Shown in pieces: positions 10,261-19,940 of a stretch of DNA of 64,000 nucleotides (the stretch's first letter is position 1; every line of letters begins with the position of its first letter). Below the pieces are notes generated by a model, which searched no databases, was not told the DNA's origin, and saw nothing but the letters and a program-made list of their open reading frames with translations. This stretch comes from an uncultured Saprospiraceae bacterium (GTDB lineage: Bacteria; Bacteroidota; Bacteroidia; Chitinophagales; Saprospiraceae): assembly GCA_938007965.1 (NCBI GenBank), contig CALLMH010000050.1:1-64000 (forward strand), given 5' to 3'. A program made the position numbers and the translations under genes.

Positions 10261-11514
10261 TTATTCATCAGCATATTTCGCTTGGTATCCTTCGAAGTCG
10301 AATATCAAACTAAATCTCAATGTATTGTCGAGTGGGTTTCTTCTATTGTTAGTTGGTACTAAGTAAGAAAGATTAATTCCAAATATATTGTACTGAATAC
10401 CTAGACCTACTGTAAGATACTGTCTATCACCTTTATCTTGGTGCTCATAGTAGTACCCTGCTCTCACTGCAAACTGCTTATCATACCAGTATTCTGTACC
10501 GAGGGAAAAAGCTAATTCTTTCATCTCTTCTCCGAAACCACCCTGAGCATCAGTAAATGATCCAAATACTCCTGCAAACAATGATTTCTGTCTATAATCT
10601 GCAAATTCGTCACCGTCCATTGTAAATTGTGGATTGGGCGATATGCTACCATCTTCATTTCTTATTGTCTTAGCTATTGGAGTCGGCACGAGAAGCTTGT
10701 TTACTTCGAAGTGAAAAGACATCGTATTATACTGATCGAAATTCATCAAAAGACCTGCCCCAAGTCCTAAGTTTGCAGGAAGAAAATCTTGAACATCTGC
10801 TTGATCAGTATACGATACTTTATTTCCTAGATTTGTAATCGCAGCACCGTATGTCCATTGACTATCGTAACCGCCTATATTTGTTTTACTTTTATAAGTG
10901 ATTCCGATATCCGCTGCAAATGCATTCGCACTATTGATATTTATACCATTTACTTGTTGTCCTGATGCAAGGTTAGAGTATACATACTTTGCACTTAATG
11001 ATGCAGATAGATTATCTCCTAACTTCCTAGCATATGCTACGTTAAATTCTAATTCTCTTGGCTGACCAAGACCGATATTGATTCCTTGTGCATCTGTAAA
11101 ATTGATTTCTCCTAGCGAGAAGTATCTGAGACCAAATGCTATTGTCTGTAGCTTATCAAGTCTTTTATATCCAGAAAAATGTAATAAAAATACATCATTG
11201 AGGTTCAGCTCTCTCAACCAAGGTGTATAAGTCAGTGCTAGCGATGTAGATTTTTCCGCAAAAGCAAGATTCGATGCATTATAATGTATCGAATTAGCAT
11301 CTGGCACAACCGTAATCCCTACATCTCCCATCGCACCACCTCTAGCATCTGGAGCGATTCTCAAGAAAGGCATCGCGGTCAAGAGCGTATTAGGTATACA
11401 CTCACCATTAGGCCCAATTACACATCCTAATGTGGGATCGAACTGTGCTTTACTAGATGTTGATGCAAGTAAAATTATAGCAAAAATCGTGGTAGCTTGA
11501 ATAAGTTTTTTCAT
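10261..11514 (-). CDS. porV: Type IX secretion outer-membrane protein PorV (LptO)
   Basis: Beta-barrel outer-membrane protein (417 residues) that receives T9SS cargo from the translocon and presents it to the sortase PorU. A signal peptide ends near residue 23 (SSKAQ). The following blocks match PorV: FLRIAPDARGGAMGDVG, HYNASNLAFAEKS and LTYTPWLREL, then alternating strand patterns to the C-terminus. It lies downstream of porU on the same strand with a 256-base gap. That gap carries its own -7-like element, so it may be transcribed both with and without porU. Confidence 0.93.
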   Translation of the reverse strand: MKKLIQATTIFAIILLASTSSKAQFDPTLGCVIGPNGECIPNTLLTAMPFLRIAPDARGGAMGDVGITVVPDANSIHYNASNLAFAEKSTSLALTYTPWLRELNLNDVFLLHFSGYKRLDKLQTIAFGLRYFSLGEINFTDAQGINIGLGQPRELEFNVAYARKLGDNLSASLSAKYVYSNLASGQQVNGININSANAFAADIGITYKSKTNIGGYDSQWTYGAAITNLGNKVSYTDQADVQDFLPANLGLGAGLLMNFDQYNTMSFHFEVNKLLVPTPIAKTIRNEDGSISPNPQFTMDGDEFADYRQKSLFAGVFGSFTDAQGGFGEEMKELAFSLGTEYWYDKQFAVRAGYYYEHQDKGDRQYLTVGLGIQYNIFGINLSYLVPTNNRRNPLDNTLRFSLIFDFEGYQAKYADE

Positions 11515-11639
11515 TGTTTATTTGGATTGACAATTTACGTAACGAGACATATTTATTATTTATTACGTCACTAGATAGTTTTCGAAATTTATTTTTTTTT
11601 TCAAAAAAATGGATAAATCTTTATAAAATCTTGAAGGTG

Positions 11640-11647
11640 CAAATGTA
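11640..11647 (-). promoter_or_regulatory. Putative -7 element upstream of porV
   Basis: The minus strand reads TACATTTG, matching the Bacteroidota -7 consensus TAnnTTTG, about 125 bases before the porV start. No good -33 TTTG is seen at the expected spacing, so support is partial. Confidence 0.35.
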
Positions 11648-11770
11648 AAATATTTTAGGTAATCTATCCCATTCTTAAGATATGCAATTAATAGACCACT
11701 TTATAAGGGATTCTAAATTGGTACGTTCCAAAATAAAACGCTAAGGCTTCCAAAAAATTATAACTAAGAT

Positions 11771-14700
11771 CTAAATAATAACTAATTTCTCAAAATCACT
11801 CTCCCTGTACTGGTTAAGCTCTCTCGATACCACCTTAATTTTATACAAATATAGCCCCCTGGCGAGACCAGATCCATAATCATCTTTAGCATCCCACTTC
11901 ACGTCATCTACTCTATAGCCACTGGAAAAAACATTTTGTTCTATAGTCTTTACCAGCCTACCAGAGACGGTATATATATCTACGAATACCTCCAAATCAG
12001 AACCAACCAAATCATGTTCAAACATGAATGTAGTGCTACTTGTAAATGGATTAGGATAATTATATACATTTCTTAACTCTTGACCTTCTTGTTCTACAAC
12101 GGTAAATTCTATCCTACTTTCAGCGCTATTATTTGACACATCCCAAGCTTTTACATTTATGGAGTGTCTTCCTACCTCGATGTCTTTGAGAGGAAATCTT
12201 ACCTTACCGCTTGTGTAGTCATCTATATTCGCCTCATAGAATTCATTGAGAATAAAAGTTTTTGATTTATCATCATCCAATATTGCAGTGATGTCATGCC
12301 CTATACTAGTACCACTTACATTAATACCTAGATCATCATTAAGATTTACAAGCAATATAGGATTTTCATCTGTGGTCCCTCCAAATACGAATTTCTCATC
12401 ATTCATAAACAATTCGATATCTGGCCCTTGATCATCGGCGATCCCATCAGGATCTGTTCCACCTACTATGATTTCACTAAAGTTACCCGCTGCATCTCTA
12501 GTGCCTCCATCATATGCGTAGTAAGAAATTCTACCTTTACCGTATTCGTAATTTATATCTTTTGGCATAATAAAGGTAAATTCAAATTCACCATTAGTAA
12601 CTGTAGCCGCTCCTTTGAATAATATACTTCTATACACTCCGAACTCCCGCACACTACTCTTAGAGTCATTGGCCAAAGTCTCCAAGGTAGATTCCTTGTC
12701 ATAAACAGTTGGATTTATAATACCATTGAAATCTGATATGACATTTCCATTCTCATCTGTTACATTTCCTCTTATTGTTACTTTCTCTAATGCACTTATC
12801 GTATCAATTTCCGCTGTAGTTTCTCCATTTATCTCAGTCGTATTGATATTGTAGGTAGGTATCGCGATTCTCTGCGAAGGATCACCGATCAAAGCGAATT
12901 TTCTATCATTTGTGATATTTGACGAACTCGTAGTCTTATTTTTGGCAGTAATCATGATATCTCCGATGGTCTGTGGTTTGCCGTCTACCTTTTCAAATAT
13001 TTCATCAAATACGGCTTTTGCTAACCTTTTATTAGCACTTGCATATACCGCTCGCACTGTGGTGAACAGTGCCACTACCCCACCATTTGCTTTTTGTATT
13101 GCTGCTTCTCCTGCAGTTATTAATGAAGGATCATCATATCCAGTAAAAGAACAAGTAGCCGTAATTAAAATCGGTAATTCATCGGGATTATTCCATGTAT
13201 CTATATCCGATTTCTTAAGTACTCTTTCTTGAGACCATCCTTTCGGTCCACCGTGTCCCATATAATTTAGAAGAAGCGATCCTTTCTGGATTGAAGTATT
13301 GATCGCATCTGAAGCTGCGGGGTACCGATCACCTCCGGGCGTAGATTCTTGCACGTATGAATCGAGGTATATTTTGGACTGATTATAAATCGGGTGCGCA
13401 ATCTCCATATCTTCAGCTAACTCATCCGCTTGATTTATATGTAGATTACTATCTTCATCATCAGCTGCGAAGGCTATTCTAAGCCTCCAATCTCCATAAG
13501 ACTTTGGATTTGTATCATAATTAATAATCTTATCTACAACTGCATTTGCCATCTCTAAATTTGTTACCGGCAATCTACCTACTGCGATATCTAGACCGCC
13601 ATTTAGCTTGTTTTCTCCTTCATCATCGCTCAATAGAGAGTAGTAATCGTCCGACGGAAAGCCTTCTATCGGGTGTAGTGATTCGTTAGTTTCGTATACA
13701 GGTATGAAGTTATGATCCAATAGATTCGGAGTAATACCTCTGTAGTCGTAACTTCCATCCCCGAGCAATAGCATATATCTGAATTCATCATCTCTTACAT
13801 GTACCATTCTTGCAAAATCTCTGATTGCCGTAGGATCTAATCTACCTGAAGAAAACTCATTGAAGATTTCATTTACATCTACAGTCTCAACTACATATCC
13901 ATTATGATCTCGTCTGTGACTTGCCAATTTCTCAGCTGCATCTTTGAATTCAGAAAAGTAAACGATTACCAAATCTGCTCTATCGATAGCATGCAAATTT
14001 TGGTTTGTCACTTGACCCGCTGCAATTGGTGTGAAATAACTGTCACCATTTACATAATAAAACGATCTTAATTGTCCTTCGCTATTGTATACTATCTTAT
14101 TATTCGTTGGAGTGACTATTGATGCATCATTTACATCTGTGACATCCCATACTGTTAACCCCGAAGTAGGTACAGATAGTGATGATTTTTCATAAGCCAA
14201 TGATTTTCGGTCACTTATTCTCAGCTGCGAGCTGATATTATTTATTCTTCTACGATATTCTAATTGAATGAAATCAAGCCATCCTTCATCAGGAGATGAT
14301 GACTTTACATATTCTATTTCGATATTATTAGTTCCATTTGTCAGATTAACATTCTCTACAAAGCTAATCTTGGAAGCATACTTAGATTCTATATTAGATA
14401 GGTTTGTTCCACTAGCTGTTTTGCTAAATTCTTCACCATTTACATTTAATTTCACCCTTGTAGTGGTCTCCCCTCTAGCTGCAAAATCCATCGATAAACG
14501 AGCTTCCTCTCCTGACACTAGATCAGTCACTAAAAACTTATTTCCAAAATTCTGTGATGTTTCGAGTCCAAAATATTCTCCAAACCAGTCTTTACCCGTT
14601 CCCTCTGTACTGGAGAATGCACCTAGAAGATTAGTCCTATCATCCTCATATATCTGGAGGCAATCGAACTGATCACTTTCATAATCAGCGGTTCCACTTG

Positions 14701-15601
14701 AGTTTATACTACTAACTCTTTTACCTGTAATGCCATCTATTTTTAGAAAAACATAATTATTGACATCATACACATTCCTCTGATGTGCATAGCCTGCATT
14801 CTCACTTTCGTAAAACCATTTATCCGCTCCATCTGCATAGAACAGAAAAAACTCATCTGGCGATATTTTTCCATCACTGCCTACTTCCATTTTCAGTGGA
14901 ATCTCTGTTAAGTCATCAGGCTGATCAGCGCTTGTATTCTGAGGCAACCTCCCACCTACATTTCCAAATAGTTGTATGTTTGATGTATTTACTGAACTTA
15001 GATCAATCCCCAATTCATTAGACATAAAATTTCCGTCTACTTTATAAACTCCCTCTTTTGGAATTGCGATTTTGTAGATCGTTCCTGTTGACAATATTGA
15101 ATTCCCAGTCATCCCAAGATCTCTCGTTGTAGACACATATGTCGATTCTAGATTCGGGGTGAAGTCAACCGCTATTTTAAAAGATTCAAGCTTTTCCAAC
15201 CCTGAGTTACTTTTCCTTATTGGAACCAGCGATATACTAGCGAAATAATCATCTTTAATTTGATAAACTACAGAACTGATTTCCCATTTTGCATCTATAT
15301 TTGCCAGCGTGTTTTTGTTTTCTATTGAAATCGAAGACGTTTTTATGGGTGTTATTTTGATGTCTATGTCACCCGTAGATGGCAATGGAATATTATGCAC
15401 ATATCGTACCTTTCCTGGATAGTTGACATCGAACTCCTCGCCTTCAAATCCTTTATATGCTATATTATCATAATCCTTGTGGATATTCTCAAAAGTGTAG
15501 TCACCCCACGCCAAATCCACTTGTGCAGAGTATGATTCCTGCGCCGATAAATTTGCTGAGATAGAAAAAATGATAAATAAGAAGGTCAATAGTTGATTCA
15601 T
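11771..15601 (-). CDS. porU: Type IX secretion sortase PorU (C25 gingipain-like)
   Basis: Cell-surface sortase (1276 residues) that cleaves the C-terminal signal of T9SS cargo and attaches it to the surface. A signal peptide ends at about residue 20 (ANLSAQ). The gingipain-like C25 domain carries the catalytic His783 in NYMGHGGPKGW and Cys817 in ITATCSFTGYD. The protein keeps its own C-terminal sorting-type domain (NYPNPFTSSTTFMFEHDL), as known PorU proteins do. The length is typical. It is followed by porV on the same strand, the usual PorU/PorV pairing, and is divergent from the PorP/SprF gene. Confidence 0.95.
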   Translation of the reverse strand: MNQLLTFLFIIFSISANLSAQESYSAQVDLAWGDYTFENIHKDYDNIAYKGFEGEEFDVNYPGKVRYVHNIPLPSTGDIDIKITPIKTSSISIENKNTLANIDAKWEISSVVYQIKDDYFASISLVPIRKSNSGLEKLESFKIAVDFTPNLESTYVSTTRDLGMTGNSILSTGTIYKIAIPKEGVYKVDGNFMSNELGIDLSSVNTSNIQLFGNVGGRLPQNTSADQPDDLTEIPLKMEVGSDGKISPDEFFLFYADGADKWFYESENAGYAHQRNVYDVNNYVFLKIDGITGKRVSSINSSGTADYESDQFDCLQIYEDDRTNLLGAFSSTEGTGKDWFGEYFGLETSQNFGNKFLVTDLVSGEEARLSMDFAARGETTTRVKLNVNGEEFSKTASGTNLSNIESKYASKISFVENVNLTNGTNNIEIEYVKSSSPDEGWLDFIQLEYRRRINNISSQLRISDRKSLAYEKSSLSVPTSGLTVWDVTDVNDASIVTPTNNKIVYNSEGQLRSFYYVNGDSYFTPIAAGQVTNQNLHAIDRADLVIVYFSEFKDAAEKLASHRRDHNGYVVETVDVNEIFNEFSSGRLDPTAIRDFARMVHVRDDEFRYMLLLGDGSYDYRGITPNLLDHNFIPVYETNESLHPIEGFPSDDYYSLLSDDEGENKLNGGLDIAVGRLPVTNLEMANAVVDKIINYDTNPKSYGDWRLRIAFAADDEDSNLHINQADELAEDMEIAHPIYNQSKIYLDSYVQESTPGGDRYPAASDAINTSIQKGSLLLNYMGHGGPKGWSQERVLKKSDIDTWNNPDELPILITATCSFTGYDDPSLITAGEAAIQKANGGVVALFTTVRAVYASANKRLAKAVFDEIFEKVDGKPQTIGDIMITAKNKTTSSSNITNDRKFALIGDPSQRIAIPTYNINTTEINGETTAEIDTISALEKVTIRGNVTDENGNVISDFNGIINPTVYDKESTLETLANDSKSSVREFGVYRSILFKGAATVTNGEFEFTFIMPKDINYEYGKGRISYYAYDGGTRDAAGNFSEIIVGGTDPDGIADDQGPDIELFMNDEKFVFGGTTDENPILLVNLNDDLGINVSGTSIGHDITAILDDDKSKTFILNEFYEANIDDYTSGKVRFPLKDIEVGRHSINVKAWDVSNNSAESRIEFTVVEQEGQELRNVYNYPNPFTSSTTFMFEHDLVGSDLEVFVDIYTVSGRLVKTIEQNVFSSGYRVDDVKWDAKDDYGSGLARGLYLYKIKVVSRELNQYRESDFEKLVII

Positions 15602-15936
15602 ACTTTCTAATGTTCAGTTGAGATATTGAGAATTATTCTATAATCAAATATAGTGTAATTTAAAATCAGATGCACTATATATATTTGACAACAGATTAAA
15701 AACGGAATATGGGCGACTGTATTGCTATTAATGATAAAAAATGTCGTGATGGGAAGAACTGTTTTGTATTTTGGTTTGTATCAAAATATTTGAACTACCA
15801 GAAACGTTGATTGTTCAGTCATTTTATGACAATAGGTTAAGATTTGAAGGAATTTCAGCTGTTAATCCTCTACATGATAAAATTAATTGATAGCTTTGTT
15901 TTTGAGTTACTCAACAACACACATTTTAATAAAACG
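15602..15936. other. Divergent intergenic region between porU and the porP/sprF gene
   Basis: 335 bases with no convincing gene. On the minus strand CAAATATA at 15645-15652 gives a TATATTTG -7-like element for porU. On the plus strand a TTTG at 15763-15766 and AATATTTG at 15785-15792 are a weak candidate for the porP/sprF promoter. The frame open from 15844 to the porP start gives an unlikely N-terminus and was not counted as coding. Confidence 0.5.
15645..15652 (-). promoter_or_regulatory. Putative -7 element upstream of porU
   Basis: TATATTTG on the minus strand, 44 bases before the porU ATG, matches TAnnTTTG. No clear -33 element is seen. Confidence 0.35.
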
Positions 15937-16947
15937 ATGAATTTAAAAATACTGGGATATATATTTTTTATTACTTTTCTATTTACCAATTCGGTGTTTG
16001 GACAAGACCCTGTATATTCTCAGTATTATAATTCTCCCATTCTTATAAATCCAGCATTCGCAGGCAATACAAGGGGTGCACTCGTATCTGCAATCTATAG
16101 AAATCAATGGCCTTCAATAGATAATGCCTACACTACATACTCTGTCACTTATGATCAAAGATGGAATGAGTCATCAGGAGTGGGTCTTTACGTAACCGCT
16201 GATGATTCGGGAAATGGTGCATTGAAAACGACTAAATTAGGAGGCATATATTCTTATAGAATACGTATTAATAATGATATGTATATTAAAGGTGGTATAG
16301 ATCTAGCGTACGGACAAACGAGAATTGATCAATCAAAACTTGTTTTTCTAGACAATTTAGACCCACAATTTGGTCTTACTACTCCTGGAGGTATATCATT
16401 ACCTACAGCGGAAGTATTAAGTCCGTCTCCATCAAAGAGCTACTTAGATGTTTCTTCGGGGTTCTTATTATACACACCTAGATATTATGCGGGTATATCA
16501 TTCAAGCATATGAATACACCCAATATCGACTTTATAGACGACATTACCGGAGATAGAGGCAATCTTCCCCTACGCTGGTCTATACATGGTGGAAGTCAGA
16601 TCAATTTAGACAAAGGCAATAAAGGAGAATATGGTACGTTTATTACACCAAATGTCTTATTTGTAAGACAAAGTGATTTTTGGCAAGCGAATGTCGGTGC
16701 GCTAGTCAATGTCAACCAAGCATTCGGCGGAGTCTGGTATAGACACGCGGGCAGCAACAGTGATTCAGTAATAGCATCAGTTGGGGGTAAATCTGGAATA
16801 TTTAAAATCACTTACAGTTTCGACTATACTGTCTCTGGACTATCAATCAATAGTGGAGGGAGTCATGAAGTGTCTGTAGTCATGAATTTTGACAAATTGC
16901 TGCCAAAAGAAAGTAAGTACAACGATTGTCTTATGTTATTTCGATAG
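15937..16947 (+). CDS. PorP/SprF-family type IX secretion membrane protein
   Basis: Outer-membrane barrel of the PorP/SprF family (336 residues). Members take part in T9SS and, as SprF, help export and anchor specific large surface proteins such as the SprB adhesin. The signature QDPVYSQYYNSPILINPAFAG follows directly after a signal peptide ending FTNSVFG. The start was set at the ATG at 15937 because it gives a clean signal peptide; the frame is open 31 codons further upstream. It sits between the porU/porV pair and gldJ, supporting a role in secretion. Whether it is the core PorP or a cargo-specific SprF cannot be settled from sequence alone. Confidence 0.88.
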   Translation: MNLKILGYIFFITFLFTNSVFGQDPVYSQYYNSPILINPAFAGNTRGALVSAIYRNQWPSIDNAYTTYSVTYDQRWNESSGVGLYVTADDSGNGALKTTKLGGIYSYRIRINNDMYIKGGIDLAYGQTRIDQSKLVFLDNLDPQFGLTTPGGISLPTAEVLSPSPSKSYLDVSSGFLLYTPRYYAGISFKHMNTPNIDFIDDITGDRGNLPLRWSIHGGSQINLDKGNKGEYGTFITPNVLFVRQSDFWQANVGALVNVNQAFGGVWYRHAGSNSDSVIASVGGKSGIFKITYSFDYTVSGLSINSGGSHEVSVVMNFDKLLPKESKYNDCLMLFR

Positions 16948-17052
16948 AATGGTATAATTTGTGCTTTTAAAATATCAGGGATATAAATTCTTTAATTTGA
17001 TATTATCTATCTCTAAATATTTTGAATGATAAGACTAGTACTAAAATTTAAT

Positions 17053-17060
17053 TATATTTG
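17053..17060 (+). promoter_or_regulatory. Putative -7 element upstream of gldJ
   Basis: TATATTTG, a match to TAnnTTTG, lies 30 bases before the gldJ ATG. No TTTG is found at the usual 19-21 base spacing upstream. Confidence 0.45.
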
Positions 17061-17090
17061 CCGACTTAACGGTTAAAACAAGTTAACAAA

Positions 17091-18587
17091 ATGAAGAGTT
17101 TATTAAAATTTATGACTATTGCTTTTACCACAAGTTTAATATTGGGGTCTTGTAGTAAAGGTGGAGAAACTTCTGACGCCACAGGCTGGAAGTACAATGA
17201 TCCTGAATGGGGAGGATTCGAAAAATTAGACTACGAAGGTCAGGTAACTGGTCCTAACTTGGCACTTATCGAAGGGGGAACATTCTCTATGGGTCTTACT
17301 CAAGAAGATGTGACATTCGAATGGAACAATATGCCTAGAAGAGTCACAGTGTCTTCATTCTATATGGATGAAACTGAAGTAAGTAATTCTTTTTACAAAG
17401 AATATTTACACTGGACTAAGACTCACTATGTATCATATCCTGATGTATATAGACAAGCGCTTCCTGACACCTTAGTATGGAGAGAAGAGCTCGCTTATAA
17501 TGAGCCACTAGTAAAAACATACTTCCGTCACCCATCATACGACGACTATCCAGTTGTCGGTGTAAACTGGGACCAAGCAAACGATTACGCAGCATGGAGA
17601 TCTGATAGAGTAAATGAAATGTTACTTATACAGAGAGGAATATTAAATCCGAGTCCTGAGCAAAAGGATTCTGACGTATTCGATACAGAAGCATACTTAG
17701 ACGGCCAATATCAAGGTAATGTAAAAGAAAACATGCCTGACTTAGTAACTGGAGGCGAAAGACAGGTGAAGTTCGAAGATGGAATTCTTCTTCCTGACTA
17801 TATAATCCCTACAGAAGCTCAGTGGGAGTATGCAGCTCTTGCACTCCAAGGAAACCAAGCTTCTTCAAAAGATGAATTAATCACAGATAGAAGATTCTTC
17901 CCGTGGGACGGAAACACAGCAAGATATAAGACTAGAAATGGTACACAAGGTAAGATCTTGGCCAATTTCAAAAGAGGTAGAGGTGATTATATGGGTATGG
18001 CTGGCGCTCTAAATGATAATGCATCAACTCCTGGTCCAGTTAGAGCTTTCTTACCTAATGATTTCGGACTATATAATATGGCTGGAAATGTGAGTGAGTG
18101 GACTGCAGATGTCTACAGACCTCTTACAGGATCTTCTTTGAAGGATACAGAGCAACAAGATTTGAATCCATACAGAGGTAACGTATTCCAACAAATAGTA
18201 TTAGACGAATCTGGAAATGTGACTGAAAAAGATAGTCTTGGAAACTTGAAATACCGTGACGTTACGGATGAGGAAGTTGCTTCAAGAGAAAATTACAGAG
18301 TTGGAGACGCAAGAGATTATCAAGATGATGACGACGAGTCTATTACTTATGGATACGGTAGGACTACGTTAATCAATGACGAGTCTATGGTTATCAAAGG
18401 TGGATCTTGGGCTGACAGATTATTTTGGTTATCACCAGGAGCTAGAAGATTTAAGCAAAGAGACAAGTCAGATAAATCTTTAGGTTTTAGATGTGCTATG
18501 ACAAGAGTCGGTGGAGAATCTGGAAATGAAGATACTGGGGGAAACACTTTCAAAGAAGGAAAGAAGAAAGTTAAAAGAAGATACTAA
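17091..18587 (+). CDS. gldJ: Gliding motility / type IX secretion lipoprotein GldJ
   Basis: Lipoprotein (498 residues) with a sulfatase-modifying-factor (FGE) fold, required in the GldJ/GldK group for T9SS and gliding. The signal ends in a lipobox, LILGSC, with Cys at residue 21. FGE blocks are visible: LALIEGGTFSMG, YMDETEVSNSFY, PTEAQWEYAAL, YNMAGNVSEWTADVYRP, VIKGGSWADR and SLGFRCA. The FGE active-site cysteines are not apparent, as expected for this structural branch. GldJ rather than GldK is favoured by the length and by the neighbours porU, porV and murF, an order seen around gldJ in flavobacteria. A terminator separates it from murF. Confidence 0.85.
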   Translation: MKSLLKFMTIAFTTSLILGSCSKGGETSDATGWKYNDPEWGGFEKLDYEGQVTGPNLALIEGGTFSMGLTQEDVTFEWNNMPRRVTVSSFYMDETEVSNSFYKEYLHWTKTHYVSYPDVYRQALPDTLVWREELAYNEPLVKTYFRHPSYDDYPVVGVNWDQANDYAAWRSDRVNEMLLIQRGILNPSPEQKDSDVFDTEAYLDGQYQGNVKENMPDLVTGGERQVKFEDGILLPDYIIPTEAQWEYAALALQGNQASSKDELITDRRFFPWDGNTARYKTRNGTQGKILANFKRGRGDYMGMAGALNDNASTPGPVRAFLPNDFGLYNMAGNVSEWTADVYRPLTGSSLKDTEQQDLNPYRGNVFQQIVLDESGNVTEKDSLGNLKYRDVTDEEVASRENYRVGDARDYQDDDDESITYGYGRTTLINDESMVIKGGSWADRLFWLSPGARRFKQRDKSDKSLGFRCAMTRVGGESGNEDTGGNTFKEGKKKVKRRY

Positions 18588-18609
18588 TCTCTTTTTATAA
18601 AAATATAAT

Positions 18610-18647
18610 AGCCTTTGTATCTTAGTTGATGCAGAGGCTTTTTCTTT
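18610..18647 (+). terminator. Rho-independent terminator after gldJ
   Basis: AGCCTTTGTATC and GATGCAGAGGCT pair, with two G-U pairs, around a six-base loop. The run TTTTTCTTT follows. It lies 22 bases after gldJ and just before murF. Confidence 0.7.
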
Positions 18648-18672
18648 GCTAAGTACTTACCAATCTATACAA

Positions 18673-19938
18673 ATGAAAATTGCTGAAATATTCAACCTAT
18701 ACAAAAAGTGCAAAGGCGTATCTATAGACTCACGTACAATTAGAGCTGGAGAAATGTTCTTTGCATTAAGTGGTCCGAACTTCGATGGTCATGCTTATAT
18801 AGAAAAAGCATACGACTCAGGGGCGAAATATGCAGTTATAGATAATAATGAGTACAGTGTATTACCCAATACTATACTAGTAAATGATGTAGAAGCCACT
18901 TTACAAGGCTTAGCAAAATTCTATAGATCACATCTTACTATACCCTTCATAGGACTTACTGGTTCTAATGGAAAGACCACTACCAAAGAGTTGATATCAA
19001 GTATCTTATCCGAAAAATACCGAGTCTATGCCACTAAGGGAAATCTGAATAATCATCTTGGTGTCCCGTTGAGTGTATTGTCTATAAAGGAGCATCATGA
19101 ATTAGCTATCATTGAGATGGGGGCAAACCATGCCAAAGAAATTGAATTCTTATCTGAAATTTGCATGCCAGACTATGGCTTAATTACTAATATTGGCAAA
19201 GCACACCTAGAAGGATTTGGCAGTATCGAGGGTGTACGAAAAGCAAAAACGGAACTATTTGAGTATATCCGTAAGGTAAAAGGTACCATATTCTTCAATT
19301 CTAATGATACTTATCTTCAATCTTCTATATTAAGAGATGATAAAATAATTGAATACAACATAGATAATATTAACATACTTTCTACATTCCCGACTGTATC
19401 TATTGAATATGAAGGAATAAAATACACCACCAAATTAAGTGGAGGTTATAATGCCACAAACATGCTTGCGGCTATAACTATCGGAAGGCACTTTCAATTA
19501 TCTGATCAATCAATTGTAAAGGGGTTAGATAAATATTCTCCTGACAATAATAGATCAGAAATAAAGAAGACTGAAAAAAATACATTAATTCTAGATGCTT
19601 ACAATGCTAATCCCACAAGTATGAAAGCAAGTATAGAAAACTTACATAAAGCGGATGCCAAAAATAAAGTACTTATCATAGGACACATGTTAGAATTGGG
19701 CGAAACCTCAACTTCAGAACATACTGAATTAATAAACTTAATTAGGACTATGAATTTCTCAAAGGTATATCTAGTTGGTACAGAATTCAATAATATCGAA
19801 AAGCCAAAACACTTTTTTTATAGCCCAACCACTGACAATTTGATTGAAGATATAAAGAAAACAGAAATTAGAGATAGTACTATCCTACTAAAAGGATCAA
19901 GAGGCGTAGCTCTAGAATTAATAATTCCTTATCTCTAG
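18673..19938 (+). CDS. murF: UDP-N-acetylmuramoyl-tripeptide--D-alanyl-D-alanine ligase
   Basis: Adds D-Ala-D-Ala to UDP-MurNAc-tripeptide in peptidoglycan precursor synthesis (421 residues). The Mur-ligase order is clear. An N-terminal SIDSRTIRAGEMFFAL segment binds the UDP substrate. The ATP loop is GLTGSNGKTTTKE, followed by EMGANHAKEIEFL and TNIGKAHLEGFG. The C-terminal domain contains LDAYNANPTSMKAS and LLKGSRG. The ATG at 18673 is used; a TTG nine codons earlier falls inside the gldJ terminator. Its stop is two bases from the convergent arginase-family gene. Confidence 0.95.
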   Translation: MKIAEIFNLYKKCKGVSIDSRTIRAGEMFFALSGPNFDGHAYIEKAYDSGAKYAVIDNNEYSVLPNTILVNDVEATLQGLAKFYRSHLTIPFIGLTGSNGKTTTKELISSILSEKYRVYATKGNLNNHLGVPLSVLSIKEHHELAIIEMGANHAKEIEFLSEICMPDYGLITNIGKAHLEGFGSIEGVRKAKTELFEYIRKVKGTIFFNSNDTYLQSSILRDDKIIEYNIDNINILSTFPTVSIEYEGIKYTTKLSGGYNATNMLAAITIGRHFQLSDQSIVKGLDKYSPDNNRSEIKKTEKNTLILDAYNANPTSMKASIENLHKADAKNKVLIIGHMLELGETSTSEHTELINLIRTMNFSKVYLVGTEFNNIEKPKHFFYSPTTDNLIEDIKKTEIRDSTILLKGSRGVALELIIPYL

Positions 19939-19940
19939 GA

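Noticed and set aside
17091-18587. Assignment of this gene as gldK instead of gldJ
   Set aside because: Both share the FGE fold, but gldK normally heads gldKLMN. Here the neighbours are porU/porV and murF and no gldL, gldM or gldN follows.
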